A DNA stretch of 5,460 bases, taken from NCBI GenBank assembly GCA_017420845.1, contig JAFQOC010000609.1:1-5460 (forward strand). Direction: 5' to 3'. The notes under the pieces were generated by a model, which did no database searches, was not told the DNA's origin, and saw only the letters and a program-made list of their open reading frames with translations. Both the position numbers and the translations under genes were made by a program. Below, piece by piece: positions 1-5,359 of this stretch (its first letter is position 1; each line of letters opens with the position of its first letter). The DNA is from Clostridia bacterium (GTDB taxonomy: Bacteria; Bacillota; Clostridia; Oscillospirales; CAG-272).

Positions 1-43
1 TCACAGCAATTTTCTTGCACCTACCGGTGCGCGTCAGAGGGCC

Positions 44-131
44 GCCGCAACACGAAAGCAGGCATTGGCCAAAAGTTACTTGTTGCGGCTTACAAATGCC
101 GCTAAAGCAGCATTTGTCCGTGGTGCGGCAT
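44..131. repeat. Two adjacent stem-loops with competing pairings
   Basis: A 9-bp perfect stem (44-52 with 81-89, GCCGCAACA/TGTTGCGGC) is followed after two bases by an 8-bp perfect stem (92-99 with 110-117, ACAAATGC/GCATTTGT). Inside the second, GCT/AGC can extend the stem past a C-A mismatch. The segment 96-102 (ATGCCGC) can instead pair with 125-131 (GCGGCAT), and 98-102 can pair with 85-89. Which strand is functional, or whether this is just a mobile palindromic repeat, is unknown. Confidence 0.5.
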
Positions 132-171
132 GGAGAAAAGCCCCTCCGACACCGCCCCCCTTCGCTTTTTT

Positions 172-196
172 GTGCAGGGGGCTTCGCCCCCTGCAC
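172..196. repeat. Perfect 11-bp GC-rich stem with TTC triloop
   Basis: GTGCAGGGGGC (172-182) pairs perfectly with GCCCCCTGCAC (186-196) around a TTC loop. On the plus strand a run of T (166-171) precedes the hairpin and C-rich sequence follows it. On the minus strand A-rich sequence follows it. It therefore lacks the 3' U-tract of an intrinsic terminator in both directions. The triloop style matches the small hairpins at the right end of the window, so it may belong to the same class of repeat. Confidence 0.6.
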
Positions 197-236
197 CCCT
201 GCCAAGGTGCGAGCGGAATGTGAATGTTCAAACTCA

Positions 237-263
237 CCGATAAACTGCAATTTTTCATATCGG
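237..263. repeat. Left copy of the CCGATAAACTGCAAT motif
   Basis: CCGATAAACTGCAAT (237-251) is identical to a segment in the right flank, where its 14-nt core CGATAAACTGCAAT forms both arms of a perfect inverted repeat. Here a single motif is present, and CCGATA (237-242) can pair with TATCGG (258-263). Three occurrences of a 14-nt word in a 5.4-kb window, all outside genes and one on each side of the gene block, point to a dispersed repeat rather than chance. Confidence 0.6.
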
Positions 264-296
264 CTGAATAGCTACATCCATTATTATAGGTGATGT

Positions 297-344
297 TTAC
301 TCCATGCGGAGGTTACTCCATGCGGAGGTTACTCCATGCGGAGT
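297..344. repeat. Three tandem 16-bp units abutting the stop codon of gene 1
   Basis: The unit TTACTCCATGCGGAGG occurs at 297-312, 313-328 and 329-344 (the last ends in T instead of G). Each unit contains the small inverted repeat CTCC-ATGC-GGAG. The sequence directly following, 345-355 (TTACTCCGCGG), is the 3' end of gene 1 including its TAA stop, and matches the unit except for a missing AT, so the array probably grew from the gene terminus by slippage. On the plus strand GGAGG sits 7 nt before the ATG of units 2 and 3 and of no real gene. On the minus strand each unit reads ATG-GAG-TAA. Confidence 0.85.
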
Positions 345-1799
345 TTACTCCGCGGTATCCTTATCCCAGGTAACCTCCTTGAGGTAGGCAGAGAAGGCCT
401 CGTGCTCCTGCTTGGTGGCGGGGATGATGGAACCGTTTCCGCGATCCCAGAGGTACTGGTAGCAGAAGACGGTAACGCCCTTGCAGAGCTCCAGGGTCTC
501 GGTGTGCTTCAAAGAGCGGACCATGATATCCTTGTGGCGGGTCCACTCATCCTTGCCCGCGGCACCCGCGTAGTTGTCCACGCCCGACAGAGCCTTACCG
601 AAGGACATGCCCACGATGAGGGTGACGTACTCGGTGTCGATGATGTCCTCCCAGATCTTGCAGGTCTTGTCGAAGGCCCAGGAGGCGTGTTCAAAGCCGA
701 AGTAGACCTGGGGCATGATGTAGTCGATGTAACCGGGGTTCGCGCACCAGGTCATGACGTCGGCGTAGTGGCTGTTCATGACGGTGTTGATGTTACCTGC
801 GGGGGAAATGCCGAAGAGAGCGCGGAGGTCGTGGGTCTTGACCGTGGCGTAGAGCTCGGCCACCAGCTGACTCAGGCACTCCTTGCGCCAGCTCGCCAGA
901 TCCAGGGTCCCGCCGTCCTTCTTGTAGGCGTTGTAGGCCTTGGCGTCAAAGGAGGCGTCGGTGGTGGGGTAGAAGTAGTCGTCCATGTGGACGCCGTCCA
1001 TCTCGTAGCGCGCCAAAATCTCGGCGGCGCCGTCGCAGATGAGCTTGCGAACCTCGGGATGGGCGATGTTGAGGTACCAGTTCTTGTTGACGAAGACGAT
1101 GTAGTCCCCCTTCTTGGTCTTGTCGTTGTACCACTGCTTGATGAGGTACTTGTCGTCCACCTGCTTGATCTCGTCCTCAGTCATGCCGCGCATGGGGTTG
1201 ATCCAGCCGTGAACAGACAGACCTCTCTCCTTGCACAGCTCTACCACGATGGCCACGGGATCGTACTGGAAGTCACCTGCGTAGGAGCCGACGGCGTACT
1301 TGCTGGGAGGATAGACCTCGGAGGGGTAGATGCTGTCGGCGTTGGGACGGAGCTGCAGCACCACGGTGTTGAAGCCGTCCTTCACGGTATTGTCCAGCAC
1401 CTGTGCCATGCGCTTGCGGAAGTCGGCCTCAGCACGCTGACCCGAGCCGGCGGAGTAGATGGACTGAAGGTCAAACTGGGAGAGCCACAGACCCTTCCAG
1501 TCGTCGATTTCTTCGGGATGATCCGGCACGAAGGGAATGGTGCCGTCGGGGATACGCTCGGTCTCGGGCTCGGTGGGCGCCTCAGTGGGGGCCTCGGTGG
1601 TTTCGGGCTCGGTCATGGGTTCAGTCTCCTTTTCTGTGGGGGGCTCGGTAGGGGCATCCGTGGGGGCCTCGGTGGGAGCCTCGGTGGGGGTCTCAGTGGT
1701 TTCTGCCGGGGTGTTGCCCGTGTCGCATGCGACTAAGGTGATAAGCAGGAGCAGGCAGAGCAGTGCCGCCAGTCCGGCCAGCTTGGTGTAACGCTTCAT
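345..1799 (-). CDS. GHL10-family (YngK/DUF187-like) lipoprotein, candidate glycoside hydrolase
   Basis: This 484-residue protein is predicted to be exported and lipid-anchored. Residues 1-25 are a basic then leucine-rich signal ending in the lipobox LVAC (22-25), with Cys25 the expected lipidated residue. Residues about 30-81 are a Thr/Glu/Pro-rich linker (TEAPTEAP-type repeats) likely to span the wall. Residues about 102-470 match the glycosyl-hydrolase-like family 10 (PF02638, DUF187): KGLWLSQFDL start, FNTVVLQLRPNADSIYPS (143-160), HGWINP (197-202), DGVHMDDYFYP (268-278), FGISPAGNI (329-337) and MPQVYFGFEH (362-371). Acidic residues Asp273/Asp274 in the DDYFYP motif are candidate active-site residues by family conservation. 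Family members include B. subtilis YngK and E. coli DigH/YddW, the latter linked to naked peptidoglycan glycan strands; the substrate here is unproven. The start at 1799 is chosen for its AAGGAG site, the signal peptide beginning there, and a promoter upstream. A longer in-frame TTG start at 1982 would cross that promoter. No intrinsic terminator follows the stop. Confidence 0.93.
   Translation of the reverse strand: MKRYTKLAGLAALLCLLLLITLVACDTGNTPAETTETPTEAPTEAPTDAPTEPPTEKETEPMTEPETTEAPTEAPTEPETERIPDGTIPFVPDHPEEIDDWKGLWLSQFDLQSIYSAGSGQRAEADFRKRMAQVLDNTVKDGFNTVVLQLRPNADSIYPSEVYPPSKYAVGSYAGDFQYDPVAIVVELCKERGLSVHGWINPMRGMTEDEIKQVDDKYLIKQWYNDKTKKGDYIVFVNKNWYLNIAHPEVRKLICDGAAEILARYEMDGVHMDDYFYPTTDASFDAKAYNAYKKDGGTLDLASWRKECLSQLVAELYATVKTHDLRALFGISPAGNINTVMNSHYADVMTWCANPGYIDYIMPQVYFGFEHASWAFDKTCKIWEDIIDTEYVTLIVGMSFGKALSGVDNYAGAAGKDEWTRHKDIMVRSLKHTETLELCKGVTVFCYQYLWDRGNGSIIPATKQEHEAFSAYLKEVTWDKDTAE
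1557..1703 (-). repeat. Coding repeat for the T/E/P-rich linker of gene 1
   Basis: This segment encodes residues 33-81, built from tandem four-residue units of the type TEAP, TDAP, TEPP and TEPE. At DNA level it appears as imperfect 12-bp units such as GGTGGGAGCCTC on the plus strand. Such arrays change length by slippage, so linker length probably varies between strains. The linker is acidic and likely unstructured, placing the catalytic-like domain away from the membrane. Confidence 0.8.
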
Positions 1800-1805
1800 G
1801 ATGGT

Positions 1806-1811
1806 CTCCTT
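1806..1811 (-). promoter_or_regulatory. Ribosome binding site of gene 1
   Basis: On the minus strand AAGGAG lies 6 nt before the ATG at 1799. It decides the start at 1799 over the upstream in-frame TTG at 1982. Confidence 0.85.
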
Positions 1812-1854
1812 ATGCAAATTGTATTCCATATGGGGTATGGGTCTATTCTTTTTT

Positions 1855-1883
1855 ATTATACCACATTTTGTAAGAAAATGCAA
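1855..1883 (-). promoter_or_regulatory. Sigma-A-like promoter of gene 1 with extended -10
   Basis: On the minus strand a consensus -10 TATAAT (1860 to 1855) is preceded by TGG, giving an extended -10 TGGTATAAT. TTGCAT (1883 to 1878) lies 17 nt upstream as a partial -35. Transcription would start near 1848, leaving a leader of about 50 nt that holds the AAGGAG site. The spacer contains one copy of the TTACAAAATGTGGTA element described separately. Confidence 0.75.
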
Positions 1884-1908
1884 GGGCTTCCATAGGATAT
1901 TGCCGGCG

Positions 1909-1931
1909 TTCCAAGCGGCTTTCCAAGCGGC
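1909..1931. repeat. Short tandem duplication TTCCAAGCGGC
   Basis: TTCCAAGCGGC occurs at 1909-1919 and again at 1921-1931, a 12-bp period with one intervening T. It lies upstream of the promoter of gene 1 (minus-strand sense GCCGCTTGGAA). It may be a simple slippage duplication or two adjacent protein-binding sites; nothing else in the sequence decides between them. Confidence 0.5.
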
Positions 1932-1968
1932 GGACGAAAAGAGAGAAAAAATATGGGGGCGTTCACGG

Positions 1969-1980
1969 GTTGTTAACAAC
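1969..1980. promoter_or_regulatory. Perfect 12-bp palindrome GTTGTTAACAAC
   Basis: GTTGTTAACAAC is a perfect dyad in the AT-rich middle of the divergent region, directly before the plus-strand copy of the TTACAAAAATGTGGTA element. A perfect dyad between divergent promoters could bind a dimeric repressor or activator. No regulator gene lies in the window, so the call is tentative. Confidence 0.35.
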
Positions 1981-2055
1981 AAGTTTACAAAAATGTGGTA
2001 AGTTTTTTATGTGAACCTGTAAGATTTTCATTTTTTTGGTGTCTTATATAGTGAA

Positions 2056-2092
2056 GGGATACCGATTATCCCAAAATGCGACCGATTATCCC
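2056..2092. promoter_or_regulatory. Putative operator: two ACCGATTATCCC repeats 20 bp apart
   Basis: ACCGATTATCCC occurs exactly at 2061-2072 and 2081-2092. The 20-bp period places both copies on nearly the same helical face. The first copy is also part of a perfect inverted repeat GGGATA-CCGAT-TATCCC (2056-2072). Relative to the expected start near 2134, the copies are centred at about -67 and -47, which is where activators commonly bind. A repressor of an alternative upstream promoter is also possible (a TATATA sits at 2045-2050). The cognate regulator is not in the window. Confidence 0.6.
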
Positions 2093-2118
2093 TTGATTCC
2101 ACATTGTTGGCGTTTTTG

Positions 2119-2127
2119 TGCTATACT
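2119..2127 (+). promoter_or_regulatory. Extended -10 promoter of gene 2
   Basis: TGCTATACT (2119-2127) is an extended -10, TATACT matching TATAAT at five of six positions. No -35 stands at the normal spacing, which fits both the extended -10 class and dependence on an activator bound at 2061-2092. Initiation near 2134 would give a leader of about 43 nt with the ribosome binding site at 2163. Confidence 0.65.
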
Positions 2128-2162
2128 GTATGCACGGGAAGACAGCCATTCCGCTCATACTG

Positions 2163-2168
2163 AAAGGA
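2163..2168 (+). promoter_or_regulatory. Ribosome binding site of gene 2
   Basis: AAAGGA lies 8 nt before the ATG at 2177. It selects this start over an in-frame TTG at 2036, which would place the promoter and both operator repeats inside the gene. Confidence 0.8.
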
Positions 2169-2176
2169 TATCTGCC

Positions 2177-3658
2177 ATGAAACCCTTGCGCAAACGACTT
2201 CTCGCTATTCTTCTGCTCTTGGCAATGCTTCCTGTGATTCCTTCCTGCTCCGGAGGAGGAGCCGGCTCTCTCTCTCGCTTGGATGAAGAGGAACGCGCCT
2301 ATGCCCTGTACGACATTCTCGCCCAAAGCCTGGAGAGCGCCCGGTCCGTTGCCGTTTTCTCCGAAATGGAGGTTAACGCCAGGTTGGACGGCCATGGACT
2401 GCGCATCACCTACACCGAGACCCAGATCAGCCGGGATCAGAACCGGAGGGAACGCATGGATCACTACGAATCCTGCTACCGGGTTCAGCATGGAGGCGAT
2501 CACGGCATGCAAACCGAATACAGCACGGCCAGCGGGTATGCCGATGGCTACATATACCGATCCTATAACGATGATGGCGCAAAGATTGCCGCCAAAACCG
2601 CTGTGCCCTACGATGAGTACGTAAACGAATATTTGGGTATGGTGGAGCAGCTTCTCCTGACGCCCGATGCGTGGGAGTGCAGTACCGTGACCTGTCAGCG
2701 GACGGAGGACGGCTCCTTCACGGCCACCTTTGGAGGAATGAACGGCGTGGGATTAGGAGATCTTGCCTACGGATACGGAGCCGATCTTTCCATGTTGGGG
2801 GACAACATTTATCTGACCGACGCCACGGTGGAGGTGCGCTCCACACCCGCTTTGCTTTTTGACTCGGTTGATTTTCTTTTGACCTATACCCTTTTTGACG
2901 AGGAGGGTAACCCCACAGACCGCACCTACGCGGTCAATACCCATCAAACCTACGCGTATGAGATTCCCGACAGCTTCCGGGACGTGGATCTGTCAGAATA
3001 CGAGGATATCGGGGACCTGACGGTTCTGGATGATTACCTCCTCTATCTGGACAACCGTGTCTATGCCCCCAGCGGATACTATAATTACACCTCACGGGAG
3101 ACCGTCACGGAGGACGGGGCGGCCTCGGTCTGGAGATACGACGTGGAGATGGAATTTGATACCTTTGGTGAAGGGATTACCTACGAATCCAAGGGCAATT
3201 ACGGCTTTGAGGATGAGCTGTACCGTATGCGGAATACGTATGAGGATGGCGTCATCACCTTCTCCGAGACGAATACCGTCACGGGGGAGGCGTGGTCCGA
3301 CTCTTACGCCGCTACCGAGACCGATTTGCGAGACCTTATTCTTTCGGAAATCGAGGTGCGGGACTTCTACGCTGCCTACGTCATCCGCATTGAGGAAACG
3401 GACGCCCGGGCGGGTAAGTATCGCCTCTATCTGGGAGCGGGTCTGGAGCAGGACTACAAGGAATATTTCGCCGCCCGTAAAGGCTCCCTCAAGAGCCTTA
3501 CCGCCTATCTGGACGTGGTTCTGTCGGAAGGAAAGCTGATCGCCTACGATTTCTGTCTGGTGGCCGAGGGCACTACCGAAACCGCCGCGCATCACCGCTA
3601 CGAGCTGATCGCGTCCTGTACCTTTGCGGATAAGAACACGAATTCGGTTCCCCTATGA
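2177..3658 (+). CDS. Uncharacterised lipoprotein, paralogue of gene 3
   Basis: This 493-residue protein has a basic N terminus, a leucine-rich core and a lipobox-like IPSC (21-24), so Cys24 is the likely lipid anchor and the rest faces outside the membrane. I do not recognise the family. After a Gly-rich start comes LSRLDE (32-37), then alternating beta-type strands and short helices with no further membrane segment. It aligns collinearly with the product at 3749-5200 through shared landmarks: LxR(L/M)DE, GYADG (120-124), a helix beginning VPYDEY (143-148), C-x4-C (168-173) followed by DGSFTATFGG (178-187), YRLYLGAG (415-422) and EGKL (451-454). N- and C-terminal halves look like two copies of one fold (strands, one helix, strands), the second helix near 379-390. 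A LolA/LppX-like lipid- or ligand-binding shape is one possible reading, from pattern only. It probably starts an operon with gene 3. Confidence 0.88.
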   Translation: MKPLRKRLLAILLLLAMLPVIPSCSGGGAGSLSRLDEEERAYALYDILAQSLESARSVAVFSEMEVNARLDGHGLRITYTETQISRDQNRRERMDHYESCYRVQHGGDHGMQTEYSTASGYADGYIYRSYNDDGAKIAAKTAVPYDEYVNEYLGMVEQLLLTPDAWECSTVTCQRTEDGSFTATFGGMNGVGLGDLAYGYGADLSMLGDNIYLTDATVEVRSTPALLFDSVDFLLTYTLFDEEGNPTDRTYAVNTHQTYAYEIPDSFRDVDLSEYEDIGDLTVLDDYLLYLDNRVYAPSGYYNYTSRETVTEDGAASVWRYDVEMEFDTFGEGITYESKGNYGFEDELYRMRNTYEDGVITFSETNTVTGEAWSDSYAATETDLRDLILSEIEVRDFYAAYVIRIEETDARAGKYRLYLGAGLEQDYKEYFAARKGSLKSLTAYLDVVLSEGKLIAYDFCLVAEGTTETAAHHRYELIASCTFADKNTNSVPL

Positions 3659-3748
3659 CGTGCTTGGCCCGTATTGTACGTTATCAGTATAGGCATTTCA
3701 GCACATACGCTGATCCATGAAATATGAACCCGAAAGGAAACAAACGAC
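3659..3748 (+). promoter_or_regulatory. 90-bp spacer between the paralogues; weak internal promoter
   Basis: No terminator is visible, so read-through from gene 2 is expected. TTGGCC (3664-3669) and TATAGG (3688-3693), 18 nt apart, form only a weak promoter match. A short dyad TCAGC/GCTGA (3698-3702/3709-3713) and an alternative outer pair ATTTCA/TGAAAT (3695-3700/3718-3723) could fold in the mRNA but have no U-tract. AAAGGA (3733-3738), 10 nt before the ATG at 3749, is the ribosome binding site of gene 3. Confidence 0.5.
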
Positions 3749-5200
3749 ATGAAAAAACTGATTGCCAGACTCCTTGTGTTATCCCTGCTGATTACCGCCC
3801 TGGCTCTGCCTCTGACCTCCTGCTCCGAGACCGCCCGTCTCAATCGCATGGACGAGGCCGTACGGGCCGTGGCCTTCTATGAGCTTTTTGAGGAAAAGTC
3901 GGATCAGGCCTCCTCGGTCACCGTCGAGCAGAAGATATCCCTCAAGCTGGATATCGGAGAGGTGGCCTACGAGCAGATCAACGAGAGCACCTCGATCTAT
4001 GTGGAGGAGGGCGACGAGTTCACCTACCTGGAACAGTCGGTTACGACCGTCTGGGCGGGCGGCGAGAAGACCGTTACCTATCAGGATGAGGGCTACAAGG
4101 ACGGCATGATGTTTTCCCGCGTCAAGGAGGACACGGTGGAGACCAGGCTCAAGTCTCCCATTACCCGTGAGGAATACGAGGCCTTCCGTGACAGCCAGGT
4201 CGAGGACGTTCCCGATCTCCTGGTGGGAGAGGGCTACTGTGAGACCATGACCTGCGTCCGGGGTGATGACGGTACCTGGACCGCCACCTACGAGGGCTTT
4301 ACCGAGGAGGGCATGAAGCCCTTCTGGCACATCCTCAGGGGCATTGAGACCGCCGTCAATGCCGAGCATACCTTGAAGGACGTCCGCATGACCTGCACCG
4401 CTGACGCCGATCTCGTCCCCCAGTCGATGATCATGGAGTTCCTCTTTGATGAGAAGGAGGGGGCTGATACCCGTGTGCCCTCCATCCGGGCCGAGTCCTA
4501 TATCAAGAATCTCAACAGCACGACCGTGGAGGAGCCCTACGACATCAGCAATTTCAATGAGATCGACGATCTGCGCATGATCGAAAATTTCATATCGGCG
4601 CTTCATGACCGGGAGACCGCCCAGAGCGGAGCCTTTAAGGTCACAACCAAGGCCTCCGCGTCCTACAGCGGTCAGGACAACAAGACCACCACCGTCCAGA
4701 ACATTACTTTCAAGAACCACGGGGGTGTCGAGTTTACCGTACAGTACGCCCAGGACGGGTATGATATTACCATCAGCTACAAGAACGGCAGGATGAACAC
4801 CACTGTCCGCGAGGAAAAGACCGGCAGTAAGGTTGACAGCGACTCCGCCTCCATGACCGATTTTGAGGCTCAGACCATGGTTTGTCAGCTCATGAATTCC
4901 GAGAACATCACCGCCCTGGATATCACCGGCGGGGAGGTTCTGGACGAGGAGAGGGGCAGATACCGCTTTGTTCTGGGCGATTCGGTCAAGAACGAGCTGA
5001 ACGAGCAGTATCAGGCCATCTACGGAACCAGGATCGGCACATTCCGCGGCAGTGTTATGGCCACCGTCGTGGAGGGCAAGCTTATGGAATACACCTATCA
5101 CGTCTACAACACTCTGATGATCGAGGGAGTTACCATGACCATCACCGTGGATTACACCGTTGTCTTCTCGGATCTGGTGGAGGACGGCGAGTCTGTCTGA
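3749..5200 (+). CDS. Uncharacterised lipoprotein, paralogue of gene 2
   Basis: This 483-residue protein starts with a lysine-containing N region and a hydrophobic core ending in the canonical lipobox LTSC (22-25), so Cys25 should be lipidated and the body displayed outside the membrane. No named family is recognised. It follows the same plan as the gene 2 product: LNRMDE (31-36), GYKDG (115-119), a helix starting ITREEY (138-143), C-x4-C (164-169) followed by DGTWTATYEG (174-183), YRFVLGD (405-411) and EGKL (442-445). Direct similarity is low but the order and spacing agree, which indicates old duplication. A second strand-helix-strand block with the helix near 369-381 (MTDFEAQTMVCQLM) suggests that each paralogue is itself a tandem duplication of one domain. 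The protein is rich in Glu, Asp and Thr, and no catalytic motif stands out, so binding or scaffold roles are more likely than enzymatic ones. It is followed by a strong terminator. Confidence 0.9.
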   Translation: MKKLIARLLVLSLLITALALPLTSCSETARLNRMDEAVRAVAFYELFEEKSDQASSVTVEQKISLKLDIGEVAYEQINESTSIYVEEGDEFTYLEQSVTTVWAGGEKTVTYQDEGYKDGMMFSRVKEDTVETRLKSPITREEYEAFRDSQVEDVPDLLVGEGYCETMTCVRGDDGTWTATYEGFTEEGMKPFWHILRGIETAVNAEHTLKDVRMTCTADADLVPQSMIMEFLFDEKEGADTRVPSIRAESYIKNLNSTTVEEPYDISNFNEIDDLRMIENFISALHDRETAQSGAFKVTTKASASYSGQDNKTTTVQNITFKNHGGVEFTVQYAQDGYDITISYKNGRMNTTVREEKTGSKVDSDSASMTDFEAQTMVCQLMNSENITALDITGGEVLDEERGRYRFVLGDSVKNELNEQYQAIYGTRIGTFRGSVMATVVEGKLMEYTYHVYNTLMIEGVTMTITVDYTVVFSDLVEDGESV

Positions 5201-5259
5201 TTCAAACCGCGTTTTTCTCTTTTTCTCCTTTTCACGCCGTGAGCCCCCTTCCCGGTGTG

Positions 5260-5289
5260 CCCCGCCGTCTCCGGATGGCGGGGTTTTTT
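5260..5289 (+). terminator. Intrinsic terminator after gene 3
   Basis: CCCCGCC (5260-5266) pairs with GGCGGGG (5277-5283) around a 10-nt loop, followed at once by six T (5284-5289). This is a strong Rho-independent terminator about 60 nt after the stop codon and ends the gene 2-gene 3 transcript. Confidence 0.93.
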
Positions 5290-5325
5290 GGGGAGGGGAG
5301 GGAAGATGGAGGTGGGGAAGCATTC

Positions 5326-5358
5326 AAATTGCAGTTTATCGTTCCGATAAACTGCAAT
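5326..5358. repeat. Perfect 14-bp inverted repeat, right copy of the CGATAAACTGCAAT motif
   Basis: ATTGCAGTTTATCG (5328-5341) and CGATAAACTGCAAT (5345-5358) form a perfect 14-bp stem around TTC. The left arm, extended to 5326, shares 16 nt (CGATAAACTGCAATTT on the minus strand) with the plus-strand motif at 238-253 in the left flank. There is no U-tract. It looks like the end or the junction of a dispersed repeat, directly attached to the GTGAAAT hairpin array. Confidence 0.8.
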
Positions 5359-5359
5359 A

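Larger units (their letters stand above)
1..296. other. Gene-free, hairpin-rich left flank
   Basis: No credible coding sequence lies here. The two open frames that cross it (about 92 and 60 codons) have no ribosome binding site and low-complexity translations forced by the repeats. The stretch is densely self-complementary: GCACC/GGTGC (17-21/26-30), GCCGCAACA/TGTTGCGGC (44-52/81-89), ACAAATGC/GCATTTGT (92-99/110-117), an alternative ATGCCGC/GCGGCAT (96-102/125-131), an 11-bp stem at 172-196, and CCGATA/TATCGG (237-242/258-263). Some pairings exclude one another. It could be a dispersed repeat element, a structured RNA, or the downstream end of an element continuing to the left of the window. 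I cannot assign it to a named family. Confidence 0.6.
1859..2000. repeat. Divergent pair of a TTACAAAA(A)TGTGGTA element
   Basis: The sequence at 1859-1873, read on the minus strand, is TTACAAAATGTGGTA. At 1985-2000 the plus strand reads TTACAAAAATGTGGTA. The two differ only by one A and point outward toward gene 1 and gene 2 respectively, with about 111 bp between them. The gene 1 copy lies in the promoter spacer just upstream of the -10. The gene 2 copy is followed by TAAGTT rather than a good -10, so it is either a decayed promoter or a binding site for a shared regulator. Confidence 0.55.

Noticed and set aside
172..196. GC-rich hairpin as an intrinsic terminator
   Set aside because: The T-run is on the 5' side on the plus strand and becomes an A-run 3' on the minus strand, so no U-tract follows in either direction.
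283..288. TATAAT on the minus strand and TATTAT on the plus strand as promoters in the left flank
   Set aside because: Neither has a -35 at usable spacing nor a gene downstream.
15..293. Small plus-strand and minus-strand open frames in the left flank
   Set aside because: They run through hairpins and the dispersed motif, have no ribosome binding site and give repeat-derived peptides.
336..1736. Long plus-strand open frame (466 codons) antisense to gene 1 with a GGAGG-like site before it
   Set aside because: The translation is a Gly/Val/Leu-rich mirror of the codon bias of gene 1, without domains, and gene 1 on the opposite strand matches a known family. The ribosome-site likeness comes from the 16-bp array and is reported as a finding only.
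1800..1982. Longer N terminus for gene 1 from a TTG at 1982
   Set aside because: It would bury a consensus promoter and the AAGGAG site; the signal peptide begins exactly at the ATG at 1799.
2036..2176. Longer N terminus for gene 2 from a TTG at 2036
   Set aside because: It covers the operator repeats and the extended -10, and the lipoprotein signal starts at the ATG at 2177, which has its own AAAGGA.
3779..5323. Minus-strand open frame of 514 codons antisense to gene 3
   Set aside because: Gly/Leu/Val-rich shadow of the codon use of gene 3, overlapping the terminator and without a convincing ribosome binding site.
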